Below are positions 5,716-12,623 of a stretch of DNA of 15,311 nucleotides, in pieces. The notes beneath the pieces are model-generated. The model was not told the origin of the DNA, did no database searches, and worked only from the letters and a program-made list of their open reading frames with translations. Source of the DNA: CAZGVV01 sp964529155 (GTDB lineage Bacteria; Pseudomonadota; Alphaproteobacteria; Rickettsiales; SXRF01); contig CAZGVV010000049.1 in assembly GCA_964529155.1 (NCBI GenBank), positions 1 to 15,311 of the forward strand, in the 5' to 3' direction. The stretch's first letter is position 1. The number at the start of each line of letters is the position of its first letter. Both the position numbers and the translations under genes were made by a program.

Positions 5716-6012
5716 ATGTCTGAAAAACGATTTTATGTTTATATTCTTACCAATAAACCGTATGGCGTTTTTTATGTAGGTGTGACATCGGATTTAGTGA
5801 GGCGGGTTTATGAGCATAAACAGGGAGTGGTAAAAGGATTTACGGAGAAATATAATCTGAAAATGCTGGTGTATTATGAAATAATGGAAGAATCGATGGC
5901 GGCTATCAAGCGTGAAAAATTACTGAAGCGGTGGAACAGGGAATGGAAGATTACGATGATCAACCGATTTAATCCGGATTGGAATGATTTATATGAAACA
6001 ATTTGCCAGTGA
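5716..6012 (+). CDS. GIY-YIG domain nuclease, small single-domain type
   Basis: This 98-residue protein consists of one GIY-YIG domain, like the small YhbQ/UPF0213-type proteins. RFYVYILTN and VFYVGVTSDLVRRVYEHK contain the GIY and YIG strands and the conserved catalytic tyrosine and arginines. AIKREKLLKRW carries the conserved glutamate helix, and NREWKITMIN the asparagine near the end. No DNA-binding module is added. It sits between gatA and gatB and is A+T-richer than either. The repeat unit ending at 5701 supplies its GGAGG Shine-Dalgarno (eight bases before the ATG), and its start codon lies at the unit boundary. A role in processing the adjacent palindromes is conceivable but not shown. 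Members of this group have nuclease activity in at least some cases; their cellular role is not settled. Confidence 0.92.
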   Translation: MSEKRFYVYILTNKPYGVFYVGVTSDLVRRVYEHKQGVVKGFTEKYNLKMLVYYEIMEESMAAIKREKLLKRWNREWKITMINRFNPDWNDLYETICQ

Positions 6013-6065
6013 TGCCCACGTCCCATGCGAGATGACGATTTATGCAGGAATAAGGAATTAAAATT

Positions 6066-7544
6066 ATGAGTAAGCAGTACATCAAAGGTCAAACCGGCGA
6101 GTGGGAGATTGTGATTGGGCTGGAAGTCCATGCGCAGGTGACGACGCAGTCGAAATTGTTCTCCGGTTCCTCCACCACTTTCGGCGCGGAGCCGAATGCT
6201 AATGTGGCGTTTGTGGATGCCGGCATGCCCGGGATGTTGCCGGTGATTAACGCGGTGGCGGTGGAGCAGGCGGTGCGTACCGGACTTGCGATTGAAGCGC
6301 AGATTAATTTGCGCTCGGTGTTTGACCGCAAGCATTATTTCTACCCCGATCTGCCGCAAGGCTACCAGATTTCCCAATATCTGGACCCGATTGTCGGCAA
6401 GGGGATTATTCGCCTGGATATGCCCGACGGCAGCGTGAAGGAAGTGGGCGTGACGCGTATTCACCTGGAACAGGACGCAGGTAAAAGCCTGCATGAATAT
6501 AACCCGAAATCGCTGCACGAAGACTTCATCGGGCAAACCGGTATTGATTTGAACCGCGCCGGTGTGGCGTTGATGGAAATCGTGTCGGAGCCGGACATGC
6601 GCTCCAGCGAAGAGGCGGGGTTATACATCAAGAAATTGCGGGCGATTTTACGCTATATCGGCAGTTGCGACGGCGATATGGAAAAGGGCAATATGCGTGC
6701 CGATGCGAACGTCTCGGTGCGCCGTCCCGGTGAGGCGCTGGGCACGCGCTGCGAGATTAAAAACGTGAATTCGGTGCGCTTTCTGATCAAGGCGATTGAT
6801 TACGAAGCGGCGCGCCAGGTGGAGATTCTGGAGGGCGGCGGGAAGATCGATCAGGAGACGCGGTTGTTTGACCCGACGCGCGGCGAAACGCGCACCATGC
6901 GCACCAAGGAAGACGCGCACGATTACCGCTATTTTCCTGACCCCGATTTGTCGCCGCTGATTTTCACGCAAGCCTATGTGGACACGCAGCGTGCCTCGCT
7001 GCCGGAATTACCGGATGCGAAGAAGCAGCGTTATATGCGTGATTTTGGCTTGTCGGCGTATGATGCAAGCGTGCTGGTGTCGGATTTATTATACACCGAT
7101 TATTTCGAAACGCTGGCGGCAAAACATGAGCCGAAACTGGCGGCAAGCTGGATGACGGTGGAGTTGTTCGGGCGGTTGAATAAAGCCGGGTTGGAGTTGG
7201 AAACATCACCGATTACGGTGGAGAAATTTTCCGGGTTGCTAGGCTTGATCGGCGACAATACGCTTTCGGGTAAGCTGGCCAAAGAAGTGCTGGACCGCAT
7301 GTTTGATAGCGGTGAAGACGCCAGCGTTATTGTTGAGCGTGAGGGATTACGCCAGGTGACGGATACCGGTGCGATTGAAAAAGCCATCGACGAAGTGCTC
7401 GCCGCCAATGCCGACAAGGTTGCAGAATACCGCGGCGGCAAAGACAAGCTGTTTGGATTTTTTGTCGGCCAGGTAATGAAAGCAAGCGGCGGCAAAGCGA
7501 ATCCGGCCGCGCTGAATGAGTTGTTGAAGAAGAAATTGGGTTGA
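6066..7544 (+). CDS. gatB: Aspartyl/glutamyl-tRNA amidotransferase subunit B
   Basis: GatB is the kinase and tRNA-binding subunit: it phosphorylates the mis-attached Glu or Asp with ATP and amidates it with ammonia channelled from GatA. The 492 residues have the usual length. Conserved blocks appear in order: WEIVIGLEVHAQ (about 13-24), FVDAGMPGMLPVIN, HLEQDAGKS, DLNRAGVALMEIVSEPD, CDGDMEKGNMRADANVSVR, TRCEIKNVNS and EDAHDYRYFPDPDLSPL. A helical tRNA-binding tail related to YqeY follows, ending GGKANPAALNELLKKKLG. AAGGAA lies upstream of the ATG. No truncation or insertion is seen. It is separated from gatA by the repeats and the GIY-YIG gene, and may depend on read-through across those hairpins or on a promoter near 6013-6065. 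Confidence 0.97.
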   Translation: MSKQYIKGQTGEWEIVIGLEVHAQVTTQSKLFSGSSTTFGAEPNANVAFVDAGMPGMLPVINAVAVEQAVRTGLAIEAQINLRSVFDRKHYFYPDLPQGYQISQYLDPIVGKGIIRLDMPDGSVKEVGVTRIHLEQDAGKSLHEYNPKSLHEDFIGQTGIDLNRAGVALMEIVSEPDMRSSEEAGLYIKKLRAILRYIGSCDGDMEKGNMRADANVSVRRPGEALGTRCEIKNVNSVRFLIKAIDYEAARQVEILEGGGKIDQETRLFDPTRGETRTMRTKEDAHDYRYFPDPDLSPLIFTQAYVDTQRASLPELPDAKKQRYMRDFGLSAYDASVLVSDLLYTDYFETLAAKHEPKLAASWMTVELFGRLNKAGLELETSPITVEKFSGLLGLIGDNTLSGKLAKEVLDRMFDSGEDASVIVEREGLRQVTDTGAIEKAIDEVLAANADKVAEYRGGKDKLFGFFVGQVMKASGGKANPAALNELLKKKLG

Positions 7545-7554
7545 TCTCCACCCG

Positions 7555-7647
7555 CACCTCTTGCTAGCACCAGCACCCCTTTCTAACACCAACACCTCTT
7601 GCTAACACTAACACCTCTTGCGTACAGTAGTGGTGTTAGGAAGGGTG
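7555..7647. repeat. Left array of 19-bp units with an inverted copy
   Basis: Four units follow head to tail: CACCTCTTGCTAGCACCAG (7555), then variants starting at 7574, 7593 and 7612. The last is diverged in its second half. Directly after comes TGGTGTTAGGAAGGGTG (7631-7647), which pairs with the unit at 7574 with one mismatch and one missing base, so the array can fold into a long hairpin. It fills most of the gap between gatB and the orphan gene and might also end transcripts arriving from both sides. Confidence 0.85.
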
Positions 7648-7667
7648 GAAGTGAAGGAAGAGAACGG

Positions 7668-8552
7668 TTAGCGTGTTTTCCCTCGGGTTATTAGATGCTC
7701 TGTGTAGGCGTGCGCCATGGCTTCTATCTGAGGTTTTAATTTTGCTATGAATTTGGCCGTATCTTTTTCCATAGGATCTTCATGCATTATCCTATCTAAG
7801 CGATCAAATTCTTCTGGTGATTCTTTCTTAGCCTGAACCATTTTAGGTATTAAGGTTTTCTGCTTGTCTATGTAGTTAGATGTCCCATAATAAGCAGTTC
7901 TTTCCTCGTGGATGCGCTGTGCCGTAGGCTTATGTTCTTGCTGGAACGCATGATGATATTCTTCGCAGCCGGCAGTGATCGCTCTTCCCACCCAATCATA
8001 AAGAAGTTGTTTTTTTTCTTCTTTTTCTAATGGGTTAGCTTGCACGAAGTGTTGCTTGCGGGCGGCATAAGTAAAAACGGCATTTTGATGCATGCCTATA
8101 TGCCAATTAATCGTATCATCCGGTTGCCTTATATCAAATAGGACATAATGCAATTTACTAAATATGGCTTCTTTGTCGGGGGCGTCACGCAAAATAGGCG
8201 CTATATCAAATGCCGGTTGTTTGAAATCTTTATGCTCCAAATTGCGATAGCACAGCTGCATGCCTGCTAAAACAGGAGCGATAGCTTGGAATATAACTTC
8301 GCCATTTGAACTCGCTAATTGTTTGCGTGCGTCATCGAGGAGAACGGTTTGGCTTTGCTCGCGGCTTTTTTCGATAGACCTTTTAGCAAGTTCTCTAAAG
8401 TCTAGGTTAAACTCTTTTTTATAGGTTTCATCGCTGTGACGCATGAGTCTTCTTTGCACCACAGGACAAGGGGCTTCATGCCAATCTTTTGCTACACCGA
8501 ATGATTGGAGTAATGCGGTATAAGCTGCTTTACTTTTATTTTTGGATGCCAT
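7668..8552 (-). CDS. Unrecognised 294-residue protein between two repeat arrays
   Basis: I do not recognise this protein. Reading from ATG 8552 (MASKNKSKAAYTALLQSFG) it has 294 residues, no signal peptide or membrane segment, and is highly charged and helical, rich in Lys, Glu, Gln and His. Notable stretches are CPVVQRRLMRHSDETYKKEF near the start, INWHIGMHQNAVFTYAARKQ in the middle and CEEYHHAFQQEHKP after it. The end (MHEDPMEKDTAKFIAKLKPQIEAMAHAYTEHLI) is probably coiled or helical. I see no catalytic motif I can name. A GTG at 8609 would add 19 residues, but it lies inside the right repeat array. The gene is visibly A+T-richer than its neighbours and stands alone on its strand, consistent with horizontal gain. 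It is likely cytoplasmic. Confidence 0.75.
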   Translation of the reverse strand: MASKNKSKAAYTALLQSFGVAKDWHEAPCPVVQRRLMRHSDETYKKEFNLDFRELAKRSIEKSREQSQTVLLDDARKQLASSNGEVIFQAIAPVLAGMQLCYRNLEHKDFKQPAFDIAPILRDAPDKEAIFSKLHYVLFDIRQPDDTINWHIGMHQNAVFTYAARKQHFVQANPLEKEEKKQLLYDWVGRAITAGCEEYHHAFQQEHKPTAQRIHEERTAYYGTSNYIDKQKTLIPKMVQAKKESPEEFDRLDRIMHEDPMEKDTAKFIAKLKPQIEAMAHAYTEHLITRGKTR

Positions 8553-8558
8553 GGCGGG

Positions 8559-8587
8559 ATAATAGCATTTAAACGTTAATGAATGAA
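8559..8587 (-). promoter_or_regulatory. Possible promoter of the orphan gene, predicting a leaderless message
   Basis: On the minus strand TTCATT (8582-8587) and TATTAT (8559-8564) are 17 bases apart. Six bases separate the -10 box from the ATG at 8552, and no Shine-Dalgarno sequence is present, so transcription would begin at or next to the start codon. The -35 box is weak. The geometry is the same as at the toxin-antitoxin promoter. Confidence 0.3.
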
Positions 8588-8606
8588 GGATAGTATCTAC
8601 CACTTC

Positions 8607-8729
8607 CACCCCTTTCTAGCACCAGCACCTCTTCCTAGCACCAGCACCAGCACCTCTTACTTAACTAAAGTAAGCAAGAGGTGTTGGTGTTAGGAAGAGG
8701 TGCTGGTGCTGGAAAGAGGTGAAGGGGTG
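8607..8729. repeat. Right array of 19-bp units forming a long palindrome
   Basis: Forward units CACCCCTTTCTAGCACCAG (8607) and CACCTCTTCCTAGCACCAG (8626), then a 6-base partial and the start of another unit, run to a centre with a perfect 7-bp stem, CTTACTT-AACTA-AAGTAAG (8656-8674). The far side carries the same units inverted: TTGGTGTTAGGAAGAGGTG (8684-8702) and CTGGTGCTGGAAAGAGGTG (8703-8721). The whole can fold into one hairpin of roughly 50-bp arms. The tails beyond both arrays are also alike (GTGAAGGAAG followed by GAACG), so left and right arrays are related and in the same orientation. Confidence 0.88.
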
Positions 8730-8772
8730 AAGGAAGGAACGTTTGGCACGCGACTTGCTTTGTAGTTTTCTT

Positions 8773-9351
8773 ATGAATCATGTTCGCATTGCTATTGCTG
8801 TGTCTTTTTTGGCGTTGAGTGCTTGCACGCAGATGCAGGATACCGGGCAGCGTATGGGTGCGGATGCGGTGGACAGTGCGCAGGATTTGAGTGATAAGCT
8901 CAAGGCAATATTTGCCTATGAACCACGCGAAAAAGGTGAAAAACCGGTGTCCGAGCGGTATTGTTACCGCGTGATGCAGGATATTATGTGCTATGCCGAT
9001 GCTATTCCGGGCGCGGAAGCGCGATTGGTGGGGTATCAGGGCAATGTGGAGGTGCGTACACCACGGGTGAAGCCCCGGCCTGCCTTGCCGCCGGTGGATG
9101 TGCCGAATAATCCGGCCGGGCCTACAGGGGCCGATCAAGCAGCGATGCCGGGCGATGCGGTGGTGATCAATGAGCCGAGCACCATGGCGGCGGAAGTGGA
9201 AAAAGTGGATGTGGTGGAAACAACGCCGGTTACGCCGATGCGTATGCCGGTGAAATTACCCTCCGGACAGGCTAACGCTACACAAGACGGTTTGAAGCCG
9301 CTTAAGACAGTAACGGTAGGAGCTCTGCCTCCGGTGCGGGGGACGCCTTAG
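8773..9351 (+). CDS. Outer-membrane or periplasmic lipoprotein, alphaproteobacterial Cys-Tyr family
   Basis: The protein has 192 residues from the ATG at 8773. MNHVRIAIAVSFLALSAC is a lipoprotein signal with lipobox LSAC, so cysteine 18 would be lipidated. The core YCYRVMQDIMCYADAIPGAEARLVGYQG has two Cys-Tyr pairs about nine residues apart and resembles uncharacterised alphaproteobacterial lipoproteins; I cannot name a function. The rest is Pro-, Val- and Ala-rich and probably disordered. A TTG at 8743 with AAGGAAGG before it would add ten residues; I prefer the ATG because it gives a canonical signal length, though it lacks a Shine-Dalgarno. The last 50 bases overlap the end of hemY on the other strand. 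Confidence 0.85.
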   Translation: MNHVRIAIAVSFLALSACTQMQDTGQRMGADAVDSAQDLSDKLKAIFAYEPREKGEKPVSERYCYRVMQDIMCYADAIPGAEARLVGYQGNVEVRTPRVKPRPALPPVDVPNNPAGPTGADQAAMPGDAVVINEPSTMAAEVEKVDVVETTPVTPMRMPVKLPSGQANATQDGLKPLKTVTVGALPPVRGTP

Positions 9352-10633
9352 CTTTTACGCCGCGTGAGCGCCACAGGAATTTTCCGAAGGCGTGGCAGGT
9401 GGGGCAATGGGGCTGCCAATGCGGGGTAGTATGATGGCAGGATTCACATTCCCAGACGCCTTCTTTTGCGTTTTCTGCGCGGATTTGCCAGCGGGCGGTG
9501 GCTTCGTCGTCGCCGTAGGCATCACGTTCCAATTCGACCATTAAACGGCAGCCACGGATGGTTTCCTCATGCGCGAGGGCAGCGCTCAGGCTGTGGCGTG
9601 CGGTTTTCCAATCGCGGTTTTGCAGTGCGCCTTGCGCGAGCAATAAATGGCTTTCAGGGTGTTCGGGGTGAATGGCGGCCATGCGGCGCTGGAATTTCAT
9701 CAGGGTTTTCAGCGGTGCATCGACCAGAATGGCACTGAGCGTGCTGGCGAGCATGGGGTGGGGCGTGTGTTTCCAGCTGCTGTGCAACACTTTGATGGCG
9801 GTGGCTTTGTGGCCGTCTGCGGCAAGTAAGCGTGCGGCCAGCGCGCTGGCCGGTGCGAAGCCGGGGAGCAGGCGTGTGGCTTGCAGGGCGGCGTCACGGG
9901 CGAGGGCCGGTTGCCCGGCTTCTTCCAGCTTTACCGCCTGGGCGAGGGCCGAGAGGCCACGTAAGCGCTGGCGTTCTGGCCGAGACATGCCGCGCCCGGC
10001 TTGGCGCAGCGCGCGTTCAGCTTCTTCCCAGCGGCCCAGGCGTGTGTACAGCCCGACTAAATTTTCGGAAGAGACGGGGTCTTTTGGGCGCATGGTGTGG
10101 GCTTGCTCGGCGTAGTCCAGCGCGGCGGAGGCATTGTCATTGCGGTCGCAATAGGCGCTTAAATTACGGGCGGCAAGAAAGCGCGTTTCCCGGTGGGCGA
10201 GGAGCTGTTCCAAATAGCGGCGCAGATCGGCGTCTTTGCCGTCAACACGGGCGATTTGGGCGGAGAGTAGTAAAGCGAGCGGTGCGTCATGCAAATGCTG
10301 GCGTGTTTTTTTGGCGCGGTGGCGGGCGGTTTCGACATCACCGATGGCCAGGGCGACTAAGCCTTCGGTTGCGCTGCGCAGGCCAAGGCCATAGGCGCGG
10401 TCGCGTTTGCGGCGGCGCATGCGGCGCGGAACCAGGAGCAAGGCGCGAATGAGTAAAGCCCAAAACGCAGTAAATGCGCAGATAACGACCAATGCGGCGA
10501 TCAGCGCCGCCATGGTGGCGTCCAGCCGCCAGCCGAGCCATACCATGGTTACGCTGCCCGGATAGGCGGCGAGCCAGGCGGCGCCCGCAGCAAAAAAGAT
10601 GAGTAAAAACGTATAGACTAACAGGCGCAGCAT
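9302..10633 (-). CDS. hemY: HemY-type TPR membrane protein with zinc ribbon
   Basis: This is the proteobacterial HemY (not the Gram-positive oxidase of the same name), an inner-membrane protein linked to heme synthesis and proposed to organise the pathway's enzymes. From ATG 10633 it has 443 residues: two membrane segments (about 4-24 and 43-66), a basic strip RRMRRRKRD, then a long tetratricopeptide-like helical region. At 394-421 is a zinc ribbon with cysteines 396, 399, 410 and 413 (WECESC and CPTC), as is usual for alphaproteobacterial HemY. An upstream in-frame start would add 27 residues, but ATG 10633 overlaps the mic60 stop by one base (TGATG) and is preceded by GGAG, so it is preferred. 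It is the last gene of the operon and overlaps the lipoprotein gene tail-to-tail. Confidence 0.9.
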   Translation of the reverse strand: MLRLLVYTFLLIFFAAGAAWLAAYPGSVTMVWLGWRLDATMAALIAALVVICAFTAFWALLIRALLLVPRRMRRRKRDRAYGLGLRSATEGLVALAIGDVETARHRAKKTRQHLHDAPLALLLSAQIARVDGKDADLRRYLEQLLAHRETRFLAARNLSAYCDRNDNASAALDYAEQAHTMRPKDPVSSENLVGLYTRLGRWEEAERALRQAGRGMSRPERQRLRGLSALAQAVKLEEAGQPALARDAALQATRLLPGFAPASALAARLLAADGHKATAIKVLHSSWKHTPHPMLASTLSAILVDAPLKTLMKFQRRMAAIHPEHPESHLLLAQGALQNRDWKTARHSLSAALAHEETIRGCRLMVELERDAYGDDEATARWQIRAENAKEGVWECESCHHTTPHWQPHCPTCHAFGKFLWRSRGVKAKASPAPEAELLPLLS

Positions 10634-11580
10634 CAGGAGCTCTCCAGCATGGCGGCACGCAGCCGGGCCAATGCTTTGGCGCGGGTGACGTACGCGTCGG
10701 CATCCGCCAGCCATGACGCAAAAGCGGCGGCGGGTGGGCCTTGCAAGGCCGTGATTTCGGTGGCGGCGCCCGCGACATCTTCACGGCTGAGTGCGTCTTC
10801 GGCGCGGCCAATAATGGCTTCGGGCGTAGTACCTTCTTGCGGTCCAATTTTACGTATTGTTACCAGCCCGGAAAAATTGGCGAGAATTTTTTCACCTATA
10901 CCGGCATTGGCGGAAGTCGCCGGATGCAGCGCGATGGGAATGGTGTGGTCAAAGCGGTTGACGAGGGTATTGTAATTCGGCACGCCGCGCTCGGCATAAG
11001 CTGCAAGTGCGTTGAGCAACGACAGATCTATATCCGCTTCTTCTTTTACATGGGTGCGGAAACTTTCCAATTCTTCGGCGAAGGCGTGGCTGGAAAGCAG
11101 GGCGTCTTTCAAGCGGTCATAAGCATGCAGGCGCAGGAGTAATTTTTGCTGGCGTTGCTGCTGAATTTTTAACTGCGCGATTTCTTCTGCTTGTAATTTT
11201 AATTGTGCGTCAAGGGTGCGCACGGCGTCGTCATTGGAAGGGGCGGGCGGGAGTGCAATATCATCGGCGTGCGGTTTGAGAATGACGGGGATGAGCGGCG
11301 GCGGCGAGGGTTGCTCGGGCGTGTCGGATTGTGTTTTTTCCGGCTCTGTTTTTTCCTCTGCGGGCGCAGGCGAAGAGGGTGAAATCGGTTGTTCGATGCC
11401 GGGAAGCGCAGGTTGCGGCGCGGGGTGCGCCTGGAACGGAGTTTGGGTTTGCCGCAGCACGAGCAATCCCACCCATGCAGCTACGCCGATGGCCAGCGTC
11501 CAGCCCAGCTTTTTTACGGACAGCGGAAGCTGCCGGTGCGGAGCGGAAGCCGGTGGGGGGGAATCGTGGTCATCCTGCAT
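10633..11580 (-). CDS. Mic60/mitofilin homologue (alphaproteobacterial)
   Basis: This 315-residue protein has the layout of the bacterial relatives of mitochondrial Mic60. It has a short cytoplasmic N-terminus, one membrane span (about 25-42), a Pro/Glu/Ser-rich linker (about 50-113) and a coiled coil from about 120 to 160 (RTLDAQLKLQAEEIAQLKI and following). The helical mitofilin C-terminal region runs from there to the end. In mitochondria Mic60 shapes crista junctions; alphaproteobacterial homologues bend membranes and are known to be encoded beside heme genes. Here it sits between hemD (nine bases upstream) and hemY (one-base overlap), which strengthens the identification since the sequence is poorly conserved. 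It looks short, but not broken. Confidence 0.82.
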   Translation of the reverse strand: MQDDHDSPPPASAPHRQLPLSVKKLGWTLAIGVAAWVGLLVLRQTQTPFQAHPAPQPALPGIEQPISPSSPAPAEEKTEPEKTQSDTPEQPSPPPLIPVILKPHADDIALPPAPSNDDAVRTLDAQLKLQAEEIAQLKIQQQRQQKLLLRLHAYDRLKDALLSSHAFAEELESFRTHVKEEADIDLSLLNALAAYAERGVPNYNTLVNRFDHTIPIALHPATSANAGIGEKILANFSGLVTIRKIGPQEGTTPEAIIGRAEDALSREDVAGAATEITALQGPPAAAFASWLADADAYVTRAKALARLRAAMLESS

Positions 11581-11589
11581 GGAGGCATG

Positions 11590-12261
11590 TTACTGCCCGG
11601 CGTACCGCTTGTCTATACTCTCCCGCAGGCTGGAAAGTGTGGGGGCGTCGCTGGTAATAATGCTGCGCCATGGCAATGCGCCAAGGTGCCTGGCAATCGG
11701 CGCGCTTAAAGTAAATGCATCGAGTGTGCGCAGGGTGAGCTGGAGATTGGCGACATGAATCAAATGTGAAAAAATATCCGCAGTGCGCGCCGAAAAAAAA
11801 GTGGCGGCTGTGAGGTGGTTTGATTGCAGCGCATGGCAGAGCGGAAGTGATAATGCACTGGCGGCATCGGCGGTGTAGACGATGCGTTCTTCGACGTGAG
11901 TGCCATGCGCCGCTAAAGCGGAAGTAATATCGCGCGTGATGGTGCGGCCACGTAAATACAGCAGCGGTGTGGGCGGCGTGTGGGTGATGAGTTTCGTGAT
12001 GAGGCTGTCTACGTCCGGCGCATAATCACCGACCATGAAGCGCGGCAGGGCGTATAATGCAGGGTGTGCTGTGAGGGCTTCCAGGGCATGGCGGCTGGTG
12101 AGGATGATGCCGTGCATGCGCTCGGTTGGCGGGGTCCAGGGTAGGGCGGCGATATTTAGTAGCGGTTCGATAAAATGCCTGTACCCGGCGTGTTCTAGCT
12201 GCTCGGCGAACCGGCGGGCGTCGGCTTCGGGGCGGGTGATGAGCAGGCGCGGCGCGCTCAT
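11590..12261 (-). CDS. hemD: Uroporphyrinogen-III synthase
   Basis: HemD closes hydroxymethylbilane to uroporphyrinogen III with inversion of ring D, in the cytoplasm. The family is poorly conserved, but the 223 residues show its landmarks: PRLLITRPEADARRFAEQL at the start, IEPLLNI, GIILTSRHALEAL, LLYLRGRTITRDI after the first lobe, TAATFFSARTADIFSHLI in the second, and RSIITSDAPTLSSLRESI at the end. Both Rossmann-like lobes are therefore present and the length is slightly below average. The start overlaps the acpS stop (ATGA), and hemY and mic60 follow, which supports the heme-pathway role. No hemC is in view upstream. Confidence 0.86.
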   Translation of the reverse strand: MSAPRLLITRPEADARRFAEQLEHAGYRHFIEPLLNIAALPWTPPTERMHGIILTSRHALEALTAHPALYALPRFMVGDYAPDVDSLITKLITHTPPTPLLYLRGRTITRDITSALAAHGTHVEERIVYTADAASALSLPLCHALQSNHLTAATFFSARTADIFSHLIHVANLQLTLRTLDAFTLSAPIARHLGALPWRSIITSDAPTLSSLRESIDKRYAGQ

Positions 12262-12623
12262 GCTGATTCCAGGATGACGAAGGCAAGCGCGAAGCCGGCG
12301 TCATCCGATAAGGAAAGATGGGCGACCATGCCGGGAGCAAGGCTTGCCGGGCCATGGAGCAGGAAGGCGGGTTTGCCTGCGGCGTCCAGCGTGATTTCGA
12401 TGTCGCGCCACTGCAGGCCGCGCAGGCCCGTGCCGCGGGCTTTGACGAAGGCTTCCTTGGCGGCAAAGCGTTTGGCGTAGGTATGGGCGGGGGTATTGCG
12501 ACTGCGGGCGAGGGCGATTTCATTGGCGGTGAAGACGCGCGTTTCAAAGCGTTCACCAAAGCGGGTAAGTGCGCGTTCTATGCGCGCTATTTCCACCAGG
12601 TCACTGCCAATGCCGATAATCAT
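12258..12623 (-). CDS. acpS: Holo-[acyl-carrier-protein] synthase
   Basis: AcpS transfers the 4'-phosphopantetheine arm from coenzyme A to apo-ACP, activating it for fatty acid synthesis. The 121-residue protein is the usual length for this trimeric enzyme. It carries both Mg2+-binding signatures: D8 in IIGIGSDLVEIARIE and E57 in KRFAAKEAFVKARGTG, with FTANE between and LSLSDD near the end. It overlaps pdxJ upstream and hemD downstream by four bases each (ATGA), so it is translationally coupled on both sides. The pdxJ-acpS pairing is common in Proteobacteria. Confidence 0.96.
   Translation of the reverse strand: MIIGIGSDLVEIARIERALTRFGERFETRVFTANEIALARSRNTPAHTYAKRFAAKEAFVKARGTGLRGLQWRDIEITLDAAGKPAFLLHGPASLAPGMVAHLSLSDDAGFALAFVILESA

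Noticed and set aside
5874..6536. Minus-strand 220-residue frame opposite the GIY-YIG gene and gatB
   Set aside because: It is a shadow of two clear plus-strand genes, with His/Arg-rich nonsense composition.
8553..8609. Longer start (GTG 8609) for the orphan gene
   Set aside because: It begins inside the right 19-bp array; the ATG at 8552 gives a natural polar N-terminus with a possible promoter just upstream.
7555..8729. CRISPR array or integron attC sites in the 19-bp arrays
   Set aside because: Units are contiguous without spacers, and I could not fit the attC core sites (GTTRRRY and RYYYAAC) or find an integrase gene.
10634..10714. Longer N-terminus for HemY from an upstream in-frame start
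   Set aside because: It would overlap mic60 by 82 bases and put a charged, Cys-containing leader before the membrane span; the TGATG junction with GGAG upstream fits better.
11216..11758. Plus-strand 180-residue frame opposite mic60 and hemD
   Set aside because: Gly/Ser/Cys-rich shadow produced by the reverse of the Pro-rich linker of Mic60.
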